From Halobacteriovorax vibrionivorans (GTDB lineage Bacteria; Bdellovibrionota; Bacteriovoracia; Bacteriovoracales; Bacteriovoracaceae): a DNA stretch of 64,000 nucleotides. Under the pieces are notes generated by a model. The model was not told the DNA's origin, ran no database searches, and saw nothing but the letters and a program-made list of their open reading frames with translations. The stretch is taken from NCBI RefSeq assembly GCF_003346865.1, contig NZ_QDKL01000003.1, forward strand, positions 682,001-746,000, given 5' to 3'. Both the position numbers and the translations under genes were made by a program. Shown one piece after another: positions 8,578 to 18,024 of the stretch (position 1 is the stretch's first letter; every line of letters begins with the position of its first letter).

Positions 8578-10743
8578 ATGAATAATAAAAAGAGGTTATT
8601 TAGCTACTTTATTGAATTTAAAAAAGACGATATACATGAGAAAGATGTAAGTGAGATTCTTTTGTCGTACCCAAGAATGCGACTAGTAGACATTAGAAAT
8701 GCACTTTCATCATTAGGATTTGAAAGCATTCATCTTGATATTAGCTTTAAAAACATAGAAAGAGAGGCACTACCTTGCTTTATAATAATAAATGAAAACA
8801 TCGATAACTACTGTAAAGATGGTGACCTATTAATTTATTCTTATGATGATGGCAAAAAGGAATATTACCTTCTAAACTCAAAAGGTCAAAGAAAAGACCT
8901 TTCAAAAACAAGTCATATAAATATTAATTCAGCAATACTTGTAAAAAGACGGGTTTTGATCAGTAGCGACGACAAAGAAAACACCGTAAACAACATAAGC
9001 AAAAATGAAAAAAAATGGATGATAAAGTTTTTCTTTCGCTTTAGGGAAAATATAAACTCTCTATATCTACTAACTTTAATTTCCACCTGTTCAATACTAG
9101 TAATACCCTACTACATTTATTTTATACACGAGAACTATTTAATCACAAGAGATAGTCTAACTCTTATCAATGCATCAACGGGAGTAGTCATAGTCCTGGC
9201 CATTGATTACGGAATAAGAAATATAAGATCGAGTATAATCGCATGGACATCATCAAGAGTTAATTATCTTTTAAAGACAGAACTCTTTAGACAAATGATA
9301 AACTTTAAAGATGCGAATATTGAAAAGGAACATATCAATATAAACCTATACGAGCAGATTAATCGAATGACAAGGTTTTTTGGCTCAAATACAACCGCTC
9401 AAATTCTAGATTTACTTTTTGTACCATTGTTTCTTATCCCATTAGTGATCATATCATGGAAGATGGCCCTTCCAATATTGATCATGTCCCCTTTCTACTT
9501 TCTTCATTATAAGAGACATCATCGTAACCTTCGTATTGCAAAAACTTTATTCCAAAATATTTCAAAGCAAAGAATGATACTAACAAATGAATTAAAAAGG
9601 CGTTCTGAATCTATTTTCTTTGAAAATATACTTCCTATTTTTAATAAAAGACTTACTAGTATGACTGCCGGTAGTGCTTTACATGATTTAAAATGTGAAA
9701 TGCTTATTTTCAAATATGCAATTCATTTTTACGTTTTATCATTTATTACGATAATTCTGTGTTTAACGATCGGTATAAATCAATACTGGAATCAAGATTT
9801 AAGTATCTCAAAATTATTAGCAAGTATCTCGCTCATTATTTTTATCTTTCTTCCAATAAATCGCTACTTAACTAATCGAAATTCCAATTTATCTTCGAGA
9901 AAAGTTCTAAAAGACATACACATAGAATTAATTAAAGATATAGAAAAAAGGTCACTATACTCACTTGAAGATCTCTATTTAAAAAGCCTCGATTTGAGAT
10001 TTACTCAAGTCAGTTACACAAACCCAATTACTCTGATCCCATTATTAAAAAATATTAACTTATGCTTAAGACATGGAAAGATATTTGGTATTGATGGTGA
10101 TCACAACACAGGAAAAGATATACTAATAAAACTTATTAATAAAACATACATGCCTCACACTGGGACTATAACAATTGGAAATGTTGATCACCGCCAAGCT
10201 GACACAATGTATCTAAGACAACGATTGATAACTCTTAATTTAACAAAGTCCTTACTAAAAAACCTTAGCATCTTTGAGAATATAAAATACATAAATCCAC
10301 TAATAACAAAAAAAGAATTACTAATTAGTATGGAAATATTTGGATTAAACAAAATGCTTAAAGACAGTGATTTGACTATCGATACACCACTGAATGGACC
10401 ACATAATTACAAGATTTCAAAAGAACTATATGCCGCGACTGTATTACTTATCCCTTTTACAACAAGGGCAAAAATTGTTTTAATCGAAGAGATACCATCA
10501 TCAATAATCAACGAAAGTCTGCCAATGTTAAGGAAATTTATCAATATAGCTCGCAATAACTTCACTGTTATTTTTAAAAGTGACCATTTTGAAATACTTA
10601 AAGAATGTGATGAAGTTTTATATCTAACAAGAGACGCTAAAATAATCACAAAAAACAAAGCTACGCTTCTTAAGGAGTCATATATTAAAGTTGTCCAAAA
10701 TGGAGATTTAAATGATCAAAAGAAAATTTACATCAATAGTTGA
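8578..10743 (+). CDS. Second ABC exporter-like protein with N-terminal C39-like domain and weak ATPase motifs
   Basis: 721 residues. Residues ~15-125 look like a degenerate C39-peptidase-like domain (weak LPCFIIINENIDNYCKDGDLLIYSY), as in HlyB-type type I secretion ATPases that bind but do not cleave substrate. Residues ~155-440 hold about five to six membrane helices. The ATPase domain has FGIDGDHNTGKD where the Walker A Ser/Thr after GK is Asp, no recognisable LSGGQ (YKISKELYAA at its place), and Walker B IVLIEEIPSS with Glu in place of the Walker Asp. Together with the preceding protein it would form a heterodimer with no fully canonical ATP site. The 3' end overlaps the HlyD-like gene by 32 bp. 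Confidence 0.7.
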   Translation: MNNKKRLFSYFIEFKKDDIHEKDVSEILLSYPRMRLVDIRNALSSLGFESIHLDISFKNIEREALPCFIIINENIDNYCKDGDLLIYSYDDGKKEYYLLNSKGQRKDLSKTSHININSAILVKRRVLISSDDKENTVNNISKNEKKWMIKFFFRFRENINSLYLLTLISTCSILVIPYYIYFIHENYLITRDSLTLINASTGVVIVLAIDYGIRNIRSSIIAWTSSRVNYLLKTELFRQMINFKDANIEKEHININLYEQINRMTRFFGSNTTAQILDLLFVPLFLIPLVIISWKMALPILIMSPFYFLHYKRHHRNLRIAKTLFQNISKQRMILTNELKRRSESIFFENILPIFNKRLTSMTAGSALHDLKCEMLIFKYAIHFYVLSFITIILCLTIGINQYWNQDLSISKLLASISLIIFIFLPINRYLTNRNSNLSSRKVLKDIHIELIKDIEKRSLYSLEDLYLKSLDLRFTQVSYTNPITLIPLLKNINLCLRHGKIFGIDGDHNTGKDILIKLINKTYMPHTGTITIGNVDHRQADTMYLRQRLITLNLTKSLLKNLSIFENIKYINPLITKKELLISMEIFGLNKMLKDSDLTIDTPLNGPHNYKISKELYAATVLLIPFTTRAKIVLIEEIPSSIINESLPMLRKFINIARNNFTVIFKSDHFEILKECDEVLYLTRDAKIITKNKATLLKESYIKVVQNGDLNDQKKIYINS

Positions 10744-11683
10744 TGATATCGAATACTCTAGACAAGTCGATTATATAGGACAGGATATTTTACTGGCAGA
10801 AGCTAGAGTTCCCTTACTAACGAAATCTATTATATTAACTCTCCTACTAGGCTTTAGCGGATTAATACTTTGGGCATCGACAACAACAGTAAAAGAAATC
10901 GTTAAAAGTGAAGGTGAAATAAGGCCTTCTACAAAGGTTCACTCTATCAAACATATGCATGGAGGAACAATTGTGAATATATATGTTAACGAGGGTCAAA
11001 TTGTTGCAGAAGGAGATATTTTATTCACTCTAGAAGATAAGGGTTTAAGAAGTCGAGAAAACTCTATTCGAAATGAGATCGAATCGTTAAAGATTCAATT
11101 CAAGAACCTACAACTTGGAAATAGTTCCACAAAAACATCAAAAGTCTCTCTTATTAACAAAAAACTCATATCCTTAAAGGATGAGTTAAGTAAAATTACA
11201 AATAAAATCGAAACATTAAATATTAGGTCCGAAAGTGCAGGTATCGCTAGAGCTATAAAAGCACAGAACATTGGAGATACAATTGTAGCAAATGAAAAGA
11301 TTATGGAAATAGTTCCCATTGAGAGTACGACAAATGCAATTATTAGAATCAGCCCAAATGATATTGGCTTTGTTCAAGTCAACATGCCTGTTGATATTAA
11401 AGTGAACTCATATAACTACAGAATATATGGCTCAGTTGAAGGAATCATCACATCAATTTCACCTTACACATATTACTCAGACGAGAATGAGAGTTACTAT
11501 CGTGGGGTTGTTAGGCTATCAAAAAACTACATGGGAAATGATGATATTCAAAATTTAATTTTACCAGGTATGAAAATACATGCGGATATTCTCACCGCTA
11601 GAAAAAGCATCTTAAAATATCTAATTGGACCACTGGAAGAAGTAACTCGAAAACCATTTTTCTACACATTAACGGAGCAATAA
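10712..11683 (+). CDS. HlyD-family membrane fusion protein (type I secretion adaptor), short
   Basis: 323 residues. The start ATG lies inside the end of the upstream ABC gene and has GGAG at 10702-10705, which suggests translational coupling. A single membrane segment at ~37-58 (IILTLLLGFSGLILWAS) is followed by a lipoyl/biotinyl half-motif (SIKHMHGGTIVNIYVNEGQIVAEGDILFTL), a short helical hairpin (~110-165) and a beta-barrel domain ending with PGMKIHADILTARKSILKYLIGPL, a typical HlyD C-terminus. Usual T1SS adaptors have ~430-480 residues, so the coiled-coil hairpin is much shorter here. It would bridge the ABC pair to an outer-membrane TolC-like channel, which is not encoded nearby. Confidence 0.82.
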   Translation: MIKRKFTSIVDDIEYSRQVDYIGQDILLAEARVPLLTKSIILTLLLGFSGLILWASTTTVKEIVKSEGEIRPSTKVHSIKHMHGGTIVNIYVNEGQIVAEGDILFTLEDKGLRSRENSIRNEIESLKIQFKNLQLGNSSTKTSKVSLINKKLISLKDELSKITNKIETLNIRSESAGIARAIKAQNIGDTIVANEKIMEIVPIESTTNAIIRISPNDIGFVQVNMPVDIKVNSYNYRIYGSVEGIITSISPYTYYSDENESYYRGVVRLSKNYMGNDDIQNLILPGMKIHADILTARKSILKYLIGPLEEVTRKPFFYTLTEQ

Positions 11684-12697
11684 ATGTTAAAAAAAATCTT
11701 ACAGGCCATTGGGAATACTCCAGACTCATCAGACTTCGAAAGAAGTAGCACCAACTTACCTGAAAACAAAAAAAACAAACAACATATCCTAATAAAGGAG
11801 CAAAAGCCTAGTATTCTTATCGTTTCAAATAATAAAAAAATTTCAAATAGGCTCAGGCTTCTACTTGGAGATAATTTTAGAATAATTGAAAGAGAGAACT
11901 TATCAATGATCTTTCAATTATTTGCAAGTGTAAAAAGAGAACATATTGATGTTGTTATTTACTATGATAGTGATCCCCAAAAAGATCTCTCACTAATTTC
12001 AATGATGAAGAAATACCCTCGCTTTACCAACGTTCCAGTTATTGTGTTAGCAGAAGAGATTAACGAAAAAAGAAAAGTACATTTTCTTGAAAATGACATA
12101 AGTGACTTCATTGACATGCAGAGCTTCCCTCTTATACAACAAATGGTTAAGTCTAAAATCAAAATACAGTCTCGGATTAATTCAATTATAAACTACTCTA
12201 TTGATCATAAAAGTGGACTTGATGTTATCTCATTAGCACATATGCAAGTAAGAACGTTGGCCGATGTAGCAGGCTGTGCAAGAACCTTAAAACAGATAAC
12301 CAATGCTACACTAAATCAAGAAAGGGCCTTCTTTGAATTGATTCTAAACTCTCTCGAACATGGCCAACTCAAAATTAATAAAAAAGAAAGACTTAGAACC
12401 AAAGAAAGCGGTGAGTATGAAAGTTATCTAGAGATATTAACAAATCGAAATAAAGAACCCATCATTATTACTTTTGAAAAGTGTGATCAATATTATTTAA
12501 TCAACATCATCGATGGCGGTGATGGTTTTAATTATGAGAAGTATTTACAAACCAACTCAAGTGAATCTGCTAATGAGTCAGAAAAAGGCATTTATATCGC
12601 AAATAACACTAAAGGAATTAATCTAAGTTATAATGACGTAGGAAATATAACTCAGTTGAAAGTAAATCATAAGGAAAGATATAAACTTTGGCACTAA
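11684..12697 (+). CDS. Receiver-like domain fused to RsbW-like GHKL ATPase domain
   Basis: 337 residues, starting directly after the HlyD-like stop with GGAG 7 bp upstream. Residues ~43-150 resemble a response-regulator receiver (PSILIVSNNKKISNRLRLLL, then DVVIYYDSD at the phospho-Asp strand, VPVIVLA) but the usual acidic pair near the start is missing, so phosphorylation is doubtful. Residues ~200-337 look like a GHKL ATPase of the RsbW/anti-sigma type: FELILNSLEHG is the N-box and INIIDGGDGFNYEKY the G1 box, followed by a glycine-poor lid with EKGIYIANN. The family either phosphorylates or sequesters partner proteins. Its place at the end of the export block suggests regulation of that block. 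Confidence 0.6.
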   Translation: MLKKILQAIGNTPDSSDFERSSTNLPENKKNKQHILIKEQKPSILIVSNNKKISNRLRLLLGDNFRIIERENLSMIFQLFASVKREHIDVVIYYDSDPQKDLSLISMMKKYPRFTNVPVIVLAEEINEKRKVHFLENDISDFIDMQSFPLIQQMVKSKIKIQSRINSIINYSIDHKSGLDVISLAHMQVRTLADVAGCARTLKQITNATLNQERAFFELILNSLEHGQLKINKKERLRTKESGEYESYLEILTNRNKEPIIITFEKCDQYYLINIIDGGDGFNYEKYLQTNSSESANESEKGIYIANNTKGINLSYNDVGNITQLKVNHKERYKLWH

Positions 12698-12710
12698 CTA
12701 AAAGGAAAGT

Positions 12711-12734
12711 GTGCCCTGAATAGGGCACTATTTA
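12711..12734. terminator. Rho-independent terminator between convergent genes
   Basis: GTGCCCT (12711-12717), loop GAAT, AGGGCAC (12722-12728), followed by a T-rich run on the plus strand. It lies 13 bp after the 11684-12697 gene and 11 bp before the end of the minus-strand subtilase, so it may serve both. Confidence 0.8.
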
Positions 12735-12738
12735 TTTT

Positions 12739-14061
12739 TTAAAGTGCTTGTAATACTGAATTAAGGTTAATAATTCCACCCGTAAGAATATCGCCATCCA
12801 TTGATGAATTCTTTACGACATTATCCATTAACAATTTCTTTAGCTCCACCGCTGTTAAGCTTGGGTTACGAGAGAGAACTTCTGCTGCAACACCAGAAGC
12901 ATTTGGTGCGGCCATTGATGTTCCAGACATATTTCCGTAACGATTCCCAGGTGTTGTCGAGTAGATCGATGAACCAGGAGATGAGAGATCAACATTTTGA
13001 ACTCCATAATTAGAAAAATACGAAAAACGCCCATACTTAGTTGATGAGGCTATTACAATCATCCCCTCACTATCAAAAGATGCAGGATATGTAAGATAGC
13101 GATCAATATCTTTAGAGCTATTACCAGCACTAGTAACAACTAGAACATTATAAACTTTTGCAATATGATCAATTGTCTCTTTAACAAGGTCTCCACCTTC
13201 ATTATGAGACTTTCCAAATGAGCAATTAATAATACGCGCGCCATTTCTTGCAGCATAAAGAAAACTTTCTGCAACATCGACATCAGTTTCATCACCACGA
13301 CTAGGAACAGTACGAAGCCCCATGATTCTAACATTTGAAGCTACCCCAGCAATTCCCTTTCCATTATTTTGTTTTGCTGCAATTGTTCCTGAAACATGTG
13401 TCCCATGAGAATGCTTATCCATAATATCACTTGTCGCCTCTCCACTAGAGTCACGCTCAAGAGTATTGATTCCATGAATATCATCAATATACCCATTTCC
13501 ATCATCATCAATTCCATTACCTGGAATTTCATCTTCATTGATCCACATCACATCTTTAAGATCTTCGTGATTATAATCAACTCCAGTATCAACAACTGCT
13601 ACAATAACAGGAGCTCCAGTAGAGAATCCAAACTCTTCATACGCTCTTGTTACGCCCATACCATATTCAGAAGCTGAATCGAATGCCCATAGCCTTGATA
13701 TCTTTGGATCATTAAAAAGAGTTGCACGAGACTTATTAAATTGAGGCGCTACTTTTTCCACATCAGTTGGACGAGGTAACTTCTCAGAGTCCGCATATGT
13801 ATCGAAGTATGCTCTTTTAACATTTTCATGATCAAGATAGAGATCTATTAATGATTCATCACCATTTGTGTAAGCGACATAGTTTTCACCAAAGAAATGT
13901 TTAATCTTTTGAACACCAGAAAATTGTGGCAGCGACTTCCCTTTCTTTACTTTGATAACAATTCGTTTCGAGTTGGCGTGTATTGATGTGGCCTTAGCTG
14001 ATATATTCAGAAAAAAACCCAGAACAATTAAGATTGTCCCAATCAAGATCGAACGATTCAT
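12739..14061 (-). CDS. Secreted S8 subtilisin-like serine peptidase
   Basis: About 440 residues. The ATG at 14061 has AAGGA 7 bp upstream and is preferred over the TTG at 14067. A signal peptide (RSILIGTILIVLGFFLNISAKA) leads into a short inhibitor-like propeptide (RIVIKVKKGKSLPQFSGVQ, then an NYVAY strand). The catalytic triad is complete and canonical: VAVVDTGVDYNHEDL, SHGTHVSGTIA and MSGTSMAAPNASG. A Ca-binding style insert GIDDDGNGYIDDIHG follows the Asp box. The protein ends shortly after the catalytic domain, without a sorting domain. Export through Sec and then the type II system at 33.5 kb is plausible but not shown. It is convergent with the ABC/HlyD block and could be unrelated to it. 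Confidence 0.92.
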   Translation of the reverse strand: MNRSILIGTILIVLGFFLNISAKATSIHANSKRIVIKVKKGKSLPQFSGVQKIKHFFGENYVAYTNGDESLIDLYLDHENVKRAYFDTYADSEKLPRPTDVEKVAPQFNKSRATLFNDPKISRLWAFDSASEYGMGVTRAYEEFGFSTGAPVIVAVVDTGVDYNHEDLKDVMWINEDEIPGNGIDDDGNGYIDDIHGINTLERDSSGEATSDIMDKHSHGTHVSGTIAAKQNNGKGIAGVASNVRIMGLRTVPSRGDETDVDVAESFLYAARNGARIINCSFGKSHNEGGDLVKETIDHIAKVYNVLVVTSAGNSSKDIDRYLTYPASFDSEGMIVIASSTKYGRFSYFSNYGVQNVDLSSPGSSIYSTTPGNRYGNMSGTSMAAPNASGVAAEVLSRNPSLTAVELKKLLMDNVVKNSSMDGDILTGGIINLNSVLQAL

Positions 14062-14288
14062 TTGCAATTCCTTTTGCTAATTAAATTTCAACAACTTAAG
14101 TGTAGCCATATAAAATCAATAAAGAAAATATCTTTTTCTTACATTTTTCATCGGATATGGGACCACTACCACCTCTTAACACATAGCGCACACGTTGTTT
14201 TTACCCCACTTTTAATGACAAATTCATGACAAAAAAGTAAGTTAAGTATTGTAATTTACAGACTCACATCTAAACACAAGGATATATT

Positions 14289-15833
14289 TTGAAGTACATC
14301 ATTGGAACACGCGGTTCTCTTTTAGCACTTACACAATGTAATCAAGTTAAAGATCAATTAGAAGAATTAACTGGAGATCAGTTCGAGCTAAAGGTTATCA
14401 AAACTCAAGGAGATCAGGTTACAGACAAGCCTCTTTGGCAACTTGAAGGTAAAGACTTTTTTACTAAAGAACTTGATGCGGCCCTTTTAAATAAAGAAAT
14501 TGATATGGTGGTTCACTCTTATAAAGACCTTGGAAGTGATAGGCCTGAAGGTATTAAATTAGCGGCCATTACAAAAAGAGATTACGCTCACGATATTCTC
14601 TTTATTAAAGAGGAAACTGTAAGCCAATTAATGTGCAAAGAAATTAAAGAATTTGTTGTTGGAACATCATCACCAAGACGAATTACAAATATCGAAAGCT
14701 CACTTGCTGAATATCTTCCATATGGAGAGAACGTAAAAGTTACGACAAAGATGCTTAGAGGAAATGTAAACTCACGCCTACAAAAATTAAGAGATGGTAA
14801 TTATCATGCCATCGTTCTTGCGATGCCTGGGATTGAAAGACTTGCAATCACTGAGTCATCGAGAAAAGAGCTCGAGCCACTTTTAAAAGATATGACTTTT
14901 ATGGTTATGCCTCATAGCCAATTCCCAGCAGCGGCATCTCAAGGTGCTCTAGGAATTGAATGCCTTGAAGGACGTGATGATAATGGTGAATTAGAAGCAA
15001 AGTTAAAACAGCTTCAAGATAAAGATACAGTTAGTGAAGTAAGTCGTGAACGCCAGGCCTTTGCAAGCTATGGTGGAGGTTGTCACTTAGCAGTTGGAAT
15101 TAACGTTACTAAAAAAGGCGACTACTACGTTCATACTCATAAAGGTAAAGTAGATGACAAAGTTATCTTTGAGAGACATCTTGAAGGAAGCTTTCCTTCT
15201 CCAGAAAAGAAAGAGCGCGCCTTCATCGGTCTTCCTCACGCTGATCACAGAGAAGATGAATATATTTATTGTGAATTAATAAATAAGGAATCGCTTAAGA
15301 AAGCAATTATTCCTAATAATGATCTTCTTGTTTCTGCTCGTTACGGTGCAAACCTATTCAAAAACCACGGTAAGGCAGTTTATACGGCAGGACTTTCAAC
15401 TTGGAGACTACTTGCTAGGAATGGTCAATGGGTTCATGGAAGCTGTGACAGTTTAGGTGAAGCATATCTAGATAAAATTCGTGATTCCAAAGCAATTGAA
15501 GTGATGAATGGGCCAAAAGAAGAATTAACCATTCTAACTCATAAGGACTCATATTCTGACTACGGCCAGATTATGGAAGCTTACGAAAAAAGTACGAATG
15601 ACGTTCGTGAAGGATTTATGGACGAATTAAGACAATGTGATGTCTTCTTTTGGACAAGCTTCTCACAATATAAAACTTATACACAACATATTCCAGAAAT
15701 AAAGAATAAGTTCCATGCTTGTGGGCTTGGAAAGACTTTTGAACAATTATCAAAAGAAGATATTACAGTTCGTCCATTCACATCAATGGAAGAATTTAAA
15801 AACTGGATGAAGCAAAAAAAAGAAAAGGAATAA
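14289..15833 (+). CDS. hemC: Hydroxymethylbilane synthase fused to uroporphyrinogen-III synthase-like domain
   Basis: 514 residues; TTG start with AAGGA 6 bp upstream. Residues 1-~310 are HemC, which polymerises four porphobilinogen molecules: IGTRGSLLALTQ at the N-terminus, VHSYKDL with the catalytic Asp, GTSSPRR, LRGNVNSRL, and GGCH with the Cys that binds the dipyrromethane cofactor. Residues ~330-514 are extra. Their end (VFFWTSFSQYKTYTQHIPE, then FHACGLGKTFEQLSKEDITV and SMEEFKNWM) follows the HemD pattern of a late FxS, a G-KT and a C-terminal helix, so this is probably a divergent HemD that closes the tetrapyrrole ring. It is the first gene of a plus-strand operon with hemL 3 bp downstream. 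Confidence 0.88.
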   Translation: MKYIIGTRGSLLALTQCNQVKDQLEELTGDQFELKVIKTQGDQVTDKPLWQLEGKDFFTKELDAALLNKEIDMVVHSYKDLGSDRPEGIKLAAITKRDYAHDILFIKEETVSQLMCKEIKEFVVGTSSPRRITNIESSLAEYLPYGENVKVTTKMLRGNVNSRLQKLRDGNYHAIVLAMPGIERLAITESSRKELEPLLKDMTFMVMPHSQFPAAASQGALGIECLEGRDDNGELEAKLKQLQDKDTVSEVSRERQAFASYGGGCHLAVGINVTKKGDYYVHTHKGKVDDKVIFERHLEGSFPSPEKKERAFIGLPHADHREDEYIYCELINKESLKKAIIPNNDLLVSARYGANLFKNHGKAVYTAGLSTWRLLARNGQWVHGSCDSLGEAYLDKIRDSKAIEVMNGPKEELTILTHKDSYSDYGQIMEAYEKSTNDVREGFMDELRQCDVFFWTSFSQYKTYTQHIPEIKNKFHACGLGKTFEQLSKEDITVRPFTSMEEFKNWMKQKKEKE

Positions 15834-15836
15834 ATA

Positions 15837-17108
15837 ATGAGTAATTTACACACAGAGATTTTTGAAAAGAGTAAGAAGATGGTTCCAGGAGGAGTTCACT
15901 CACCTGTTCGATCTTTCAAGGGAATGGAGTCAACTCCTAAGTTTTTCAAGAGCGCAAATGGTGCATACTTTACTGATATTGAGGGTAAAGACTATATCGA
16001 CTTTTGCATGAGCTTTGGTCCCCTCGTTCTTGGACACCAAAATCCAGCAGTAAAAGAAAAATTGACCCAGGCCCTTGGTCGTGGTTGGAGCTACGGAGCT
16101 TGTGAGCCATACTCAGTTGACCTTGCTGAATACCTACTTTCTCGTCTACCACACGTTGATCAAATCAGATTTGTGAACTCTGGTACTGAAGCGGTTATGA
16201 CAGCTTTAAGACTTGCTCGAGGTGTAACAAAGAAAAATAAAATCATTAAATTTAACGGTTGTTACCACGGACACGTTGATGCCATGTTAATTAAAGCAGG
16301 TTCAGGTCTTGCTGGAGCAGCAGAGTCATCTTCATTAGGTGTACCAAAAGGTGTAGCTGACGATACTCTAATTCTAGAACTAGAAGATCTTGATGGTGTA
16401 AAAAAATGTTTTGAAGACCACAAAGATGAAATTGCAGCAATTATCGTTGAGCCTCTACCAGCTAATAATGGACTTCTTATTCAAGATCAAGAATTCCTAC
16501 AAGGACTTCGCGATATCACAAAAGCAAATGATGCTCTTTTAATCTTTGATGAAGTTATTTCTGGTTTCCGTGTTGCCTTTGGTGGAATGGCCGAGCTTAC
16601 AGGAATCACACCAGATATCGTAACTTACGGAAAAGTTATCGGTGGTGGTCTTCCAGTTGGTGCTCTAGCAGCGAAAACAGAGATAATGGAACACCTTGCT
16701 CCAGTTGGTGGTGTTTATCAAGCAGGTACTTTAAGTGCCAACCCACTTGCAATGGTTGGAGGGCTTGAGACGCTTAAGCAGATGACAAAGGAAAATTACG
16801 AAAAGCTAGAACAAAACACTCTAAGAATTGTAAATATCTTTAAGAAATGGCTAGCTGAGTATAACGATGGACAGTTTTCAAATTATAATATTATCCACCA
16901 CTCTTCTCTATTTTGGATTGTTCCAGGAGATAAGATAAAGTCAGTTGGTAATATTCCAGGAAATATCGGTGAAGACTTTGTTCCATTATTTGAACTACTA
17001 TTAGAAAAAGGGATTTATCTCTCACCTAATGCATATGAAGTTGGTTTTGGCTCACTTGCTCACGACGAAGATGTTGCAAAAGACCTCGAAAAGAGACTTT
17101 GGAGCTAG
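15837..17108 (+). CDS. hemL: Glutamate-1-semialdehyde 2,1-aminomutase
   Basis: 423 residues, close to the family length. HemL uses pyridoxal/pyridoxamine phosphate to convert glutamate-1-semialdehyde, the HemA product, into 5-aminolevulinate. Diagnostic blocks are VPGGVHSPVRSFKG near the N-terminus, FVNSGTEAVMTALRLARG (PLP phosphate binding), CYHGHVDAML, LIFDEVISGFRVAFGG and TYGKVIGGGLPVGA with the Schiff-base Lys. It lies 3 bp after hemCD and 7 bp before a sensor kinase gene, in one apparent operon. Confidence 0.96.
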   Translation: MSNLHTEIFEKSKKMVPGGVHSPVRSFKGMESTPKFFKSANGAYFTDIEGKDYIDFCMSFGPLVLGHQNPAVKEKLTQALGRGWSYGACEPYSVDLAEYLLSRLPHVDQIRFVNSGTEAVMTALRLARGVTKKNKIIKFNGCYHGHVDAMLIKAGSGLAGAAESSSLGVPKGVADDTLILELEDLDGVKKCFEDHKDEIAAIIVEPLPANNGLLIQDQEFLQGLRDITKANDALLIFDEVISGFRVAFGGMAELTGITPDIVTYGKVIGGGLPVGALAAKTEIMEHLAPVGGVYQAGTLSANPLAMVGGLETLKQMTKENYEKLEQNTLRIVNIFKKWLAEYNDGQFSNYNIIHHSSLFWIVPGDKIKSVGNIPGNIGEDFVPLFELLLEKGIYLSPNAYEVGFGSLAHDEDVAKDLEKRLWS

Positions 17109-17115
17109 TTAGACC

Positions 17116-18024
17116 TTGGAACTTAAGAAGTCATCATCACCATTTTTCATTGTATCGGCCATCACAAGTGGCCTAATCTTTCTTTTTGGAGTTTGGTGGC
17201 TTTATTTAATTTTTAAGCTTAGTGACCGCCTCAGTAGCTTAAATGTTACAGAAGACCTAAATATTGGCTCACTTATAAAATGGGAAGGGACAACCTTTCT
17301 AGTGCTAATTCTAGTTCTAGTAGTTTCACATACTCTCCTATTTATACGCGACCAAAGAAAGAATCGATCTATTACGGCTTTTTTTGCAGGTCTTACACAT
17401 GAGCTTAAAACGCCACTTGCTAGTATCAAGCTTCAATCGGAAGTCATTAAAGACGAAGTTGATGGAATAGAAAACCAAAGATTAGAAAAATTAACGAATC
17501 GCCTAATTGAGGATACCATTCGACTTGAGAATCAAATGGATAAAATCCTTCAACTTTCGAGATTAGAAAGAGGTGGAAATCTTAACTTTGTTGATGTGGA
17601 CATCACTCACTTTATCGCTAATATTGTAAAGTCAGATTACTCTTCAAAACTTAATGTTGAACTAGAAGACGGTGCTGAGGAAGTTAGTGTAAGTGCTGAT
17701 GAGTTTGCCCTAAGTATTATATTCAAAAATCTTTTAGAAAATACGATTTCACATACGAACTCGAAAGATGTTTCCATAACAATTACTACCCTTGAAGATA
17801 AGGCCATTATTACATACCAAGACAAAGGTACTTTTAATGGTGAAATTAACAAACTTGGAAATCTCTTTTATAAACATGAGTCAACAAAAGGCTCTGGAAT
17901 AGGGCTTTATCTATCAAGAAAGTTAATAAGTCGTATGCATGGAAGTTTAGATATTACGAAGGAGAATGGGCTTATCTTTAAGATATCTCTACCACTTTCA
18001 AAAGCCGAGGAAGAAAATGAGTAA
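17116..18024 (+). CDS. Membrane sensor histidine kinase within the haem operon
   Basis: 302 residues, TTG start 7 bp after hemL. There are two membrane helices (about 11-33 and 57-77) with only a ~25-residue periplasmic loop, then an H-box LTHELKTPLAS, N-box NLLENTISH and G2 box GSGIGLYLS. The sensor loop is too short for a large ligand domain, so it may sense membrane state or a partner protein. The D/G1 box reads YQDKGTFNGE, weaker than the usual DxGxG. It is followed by its response regulator with an 8-bp overlap and lies between hemL and hemE, so haem-related regulation is likely; this is inference from position. Confidence 0.88.
   Translation: MELKKSSSPFFIVSAITSGLIFLFGVWWLYLIFKLSDRLSSLNVTEDLNIGSLIKWEGTTFLVLILVLVVSHTLLFIRDQRKNRSITAFFAGLTHELKTPLASIKLQSEVIKDEVDGIENQRLEKLTNRLIEDTIRLENQMDKILQLSRLERGGNLNFVDVDITHFIANIVKSDYSSKLNVELEDGAEEVSVSADEFALSIIFKNLLENTISHTNSKDVSITITTLEDKAIITYQDKGTFNGEINKLGNLFYKHESTKGSGIGLYLSRKLISRMHGSLDITKENGLIFKISLPLSKAEEENE

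Noticed and set aside
12739..14061. The subtilase as the cargo of the adjacent type I secretion-like block
   Set aside because: It has a classic N-terminal Sec signal and no C-terminal RTX repeats, so it fits Sec and type II export better.
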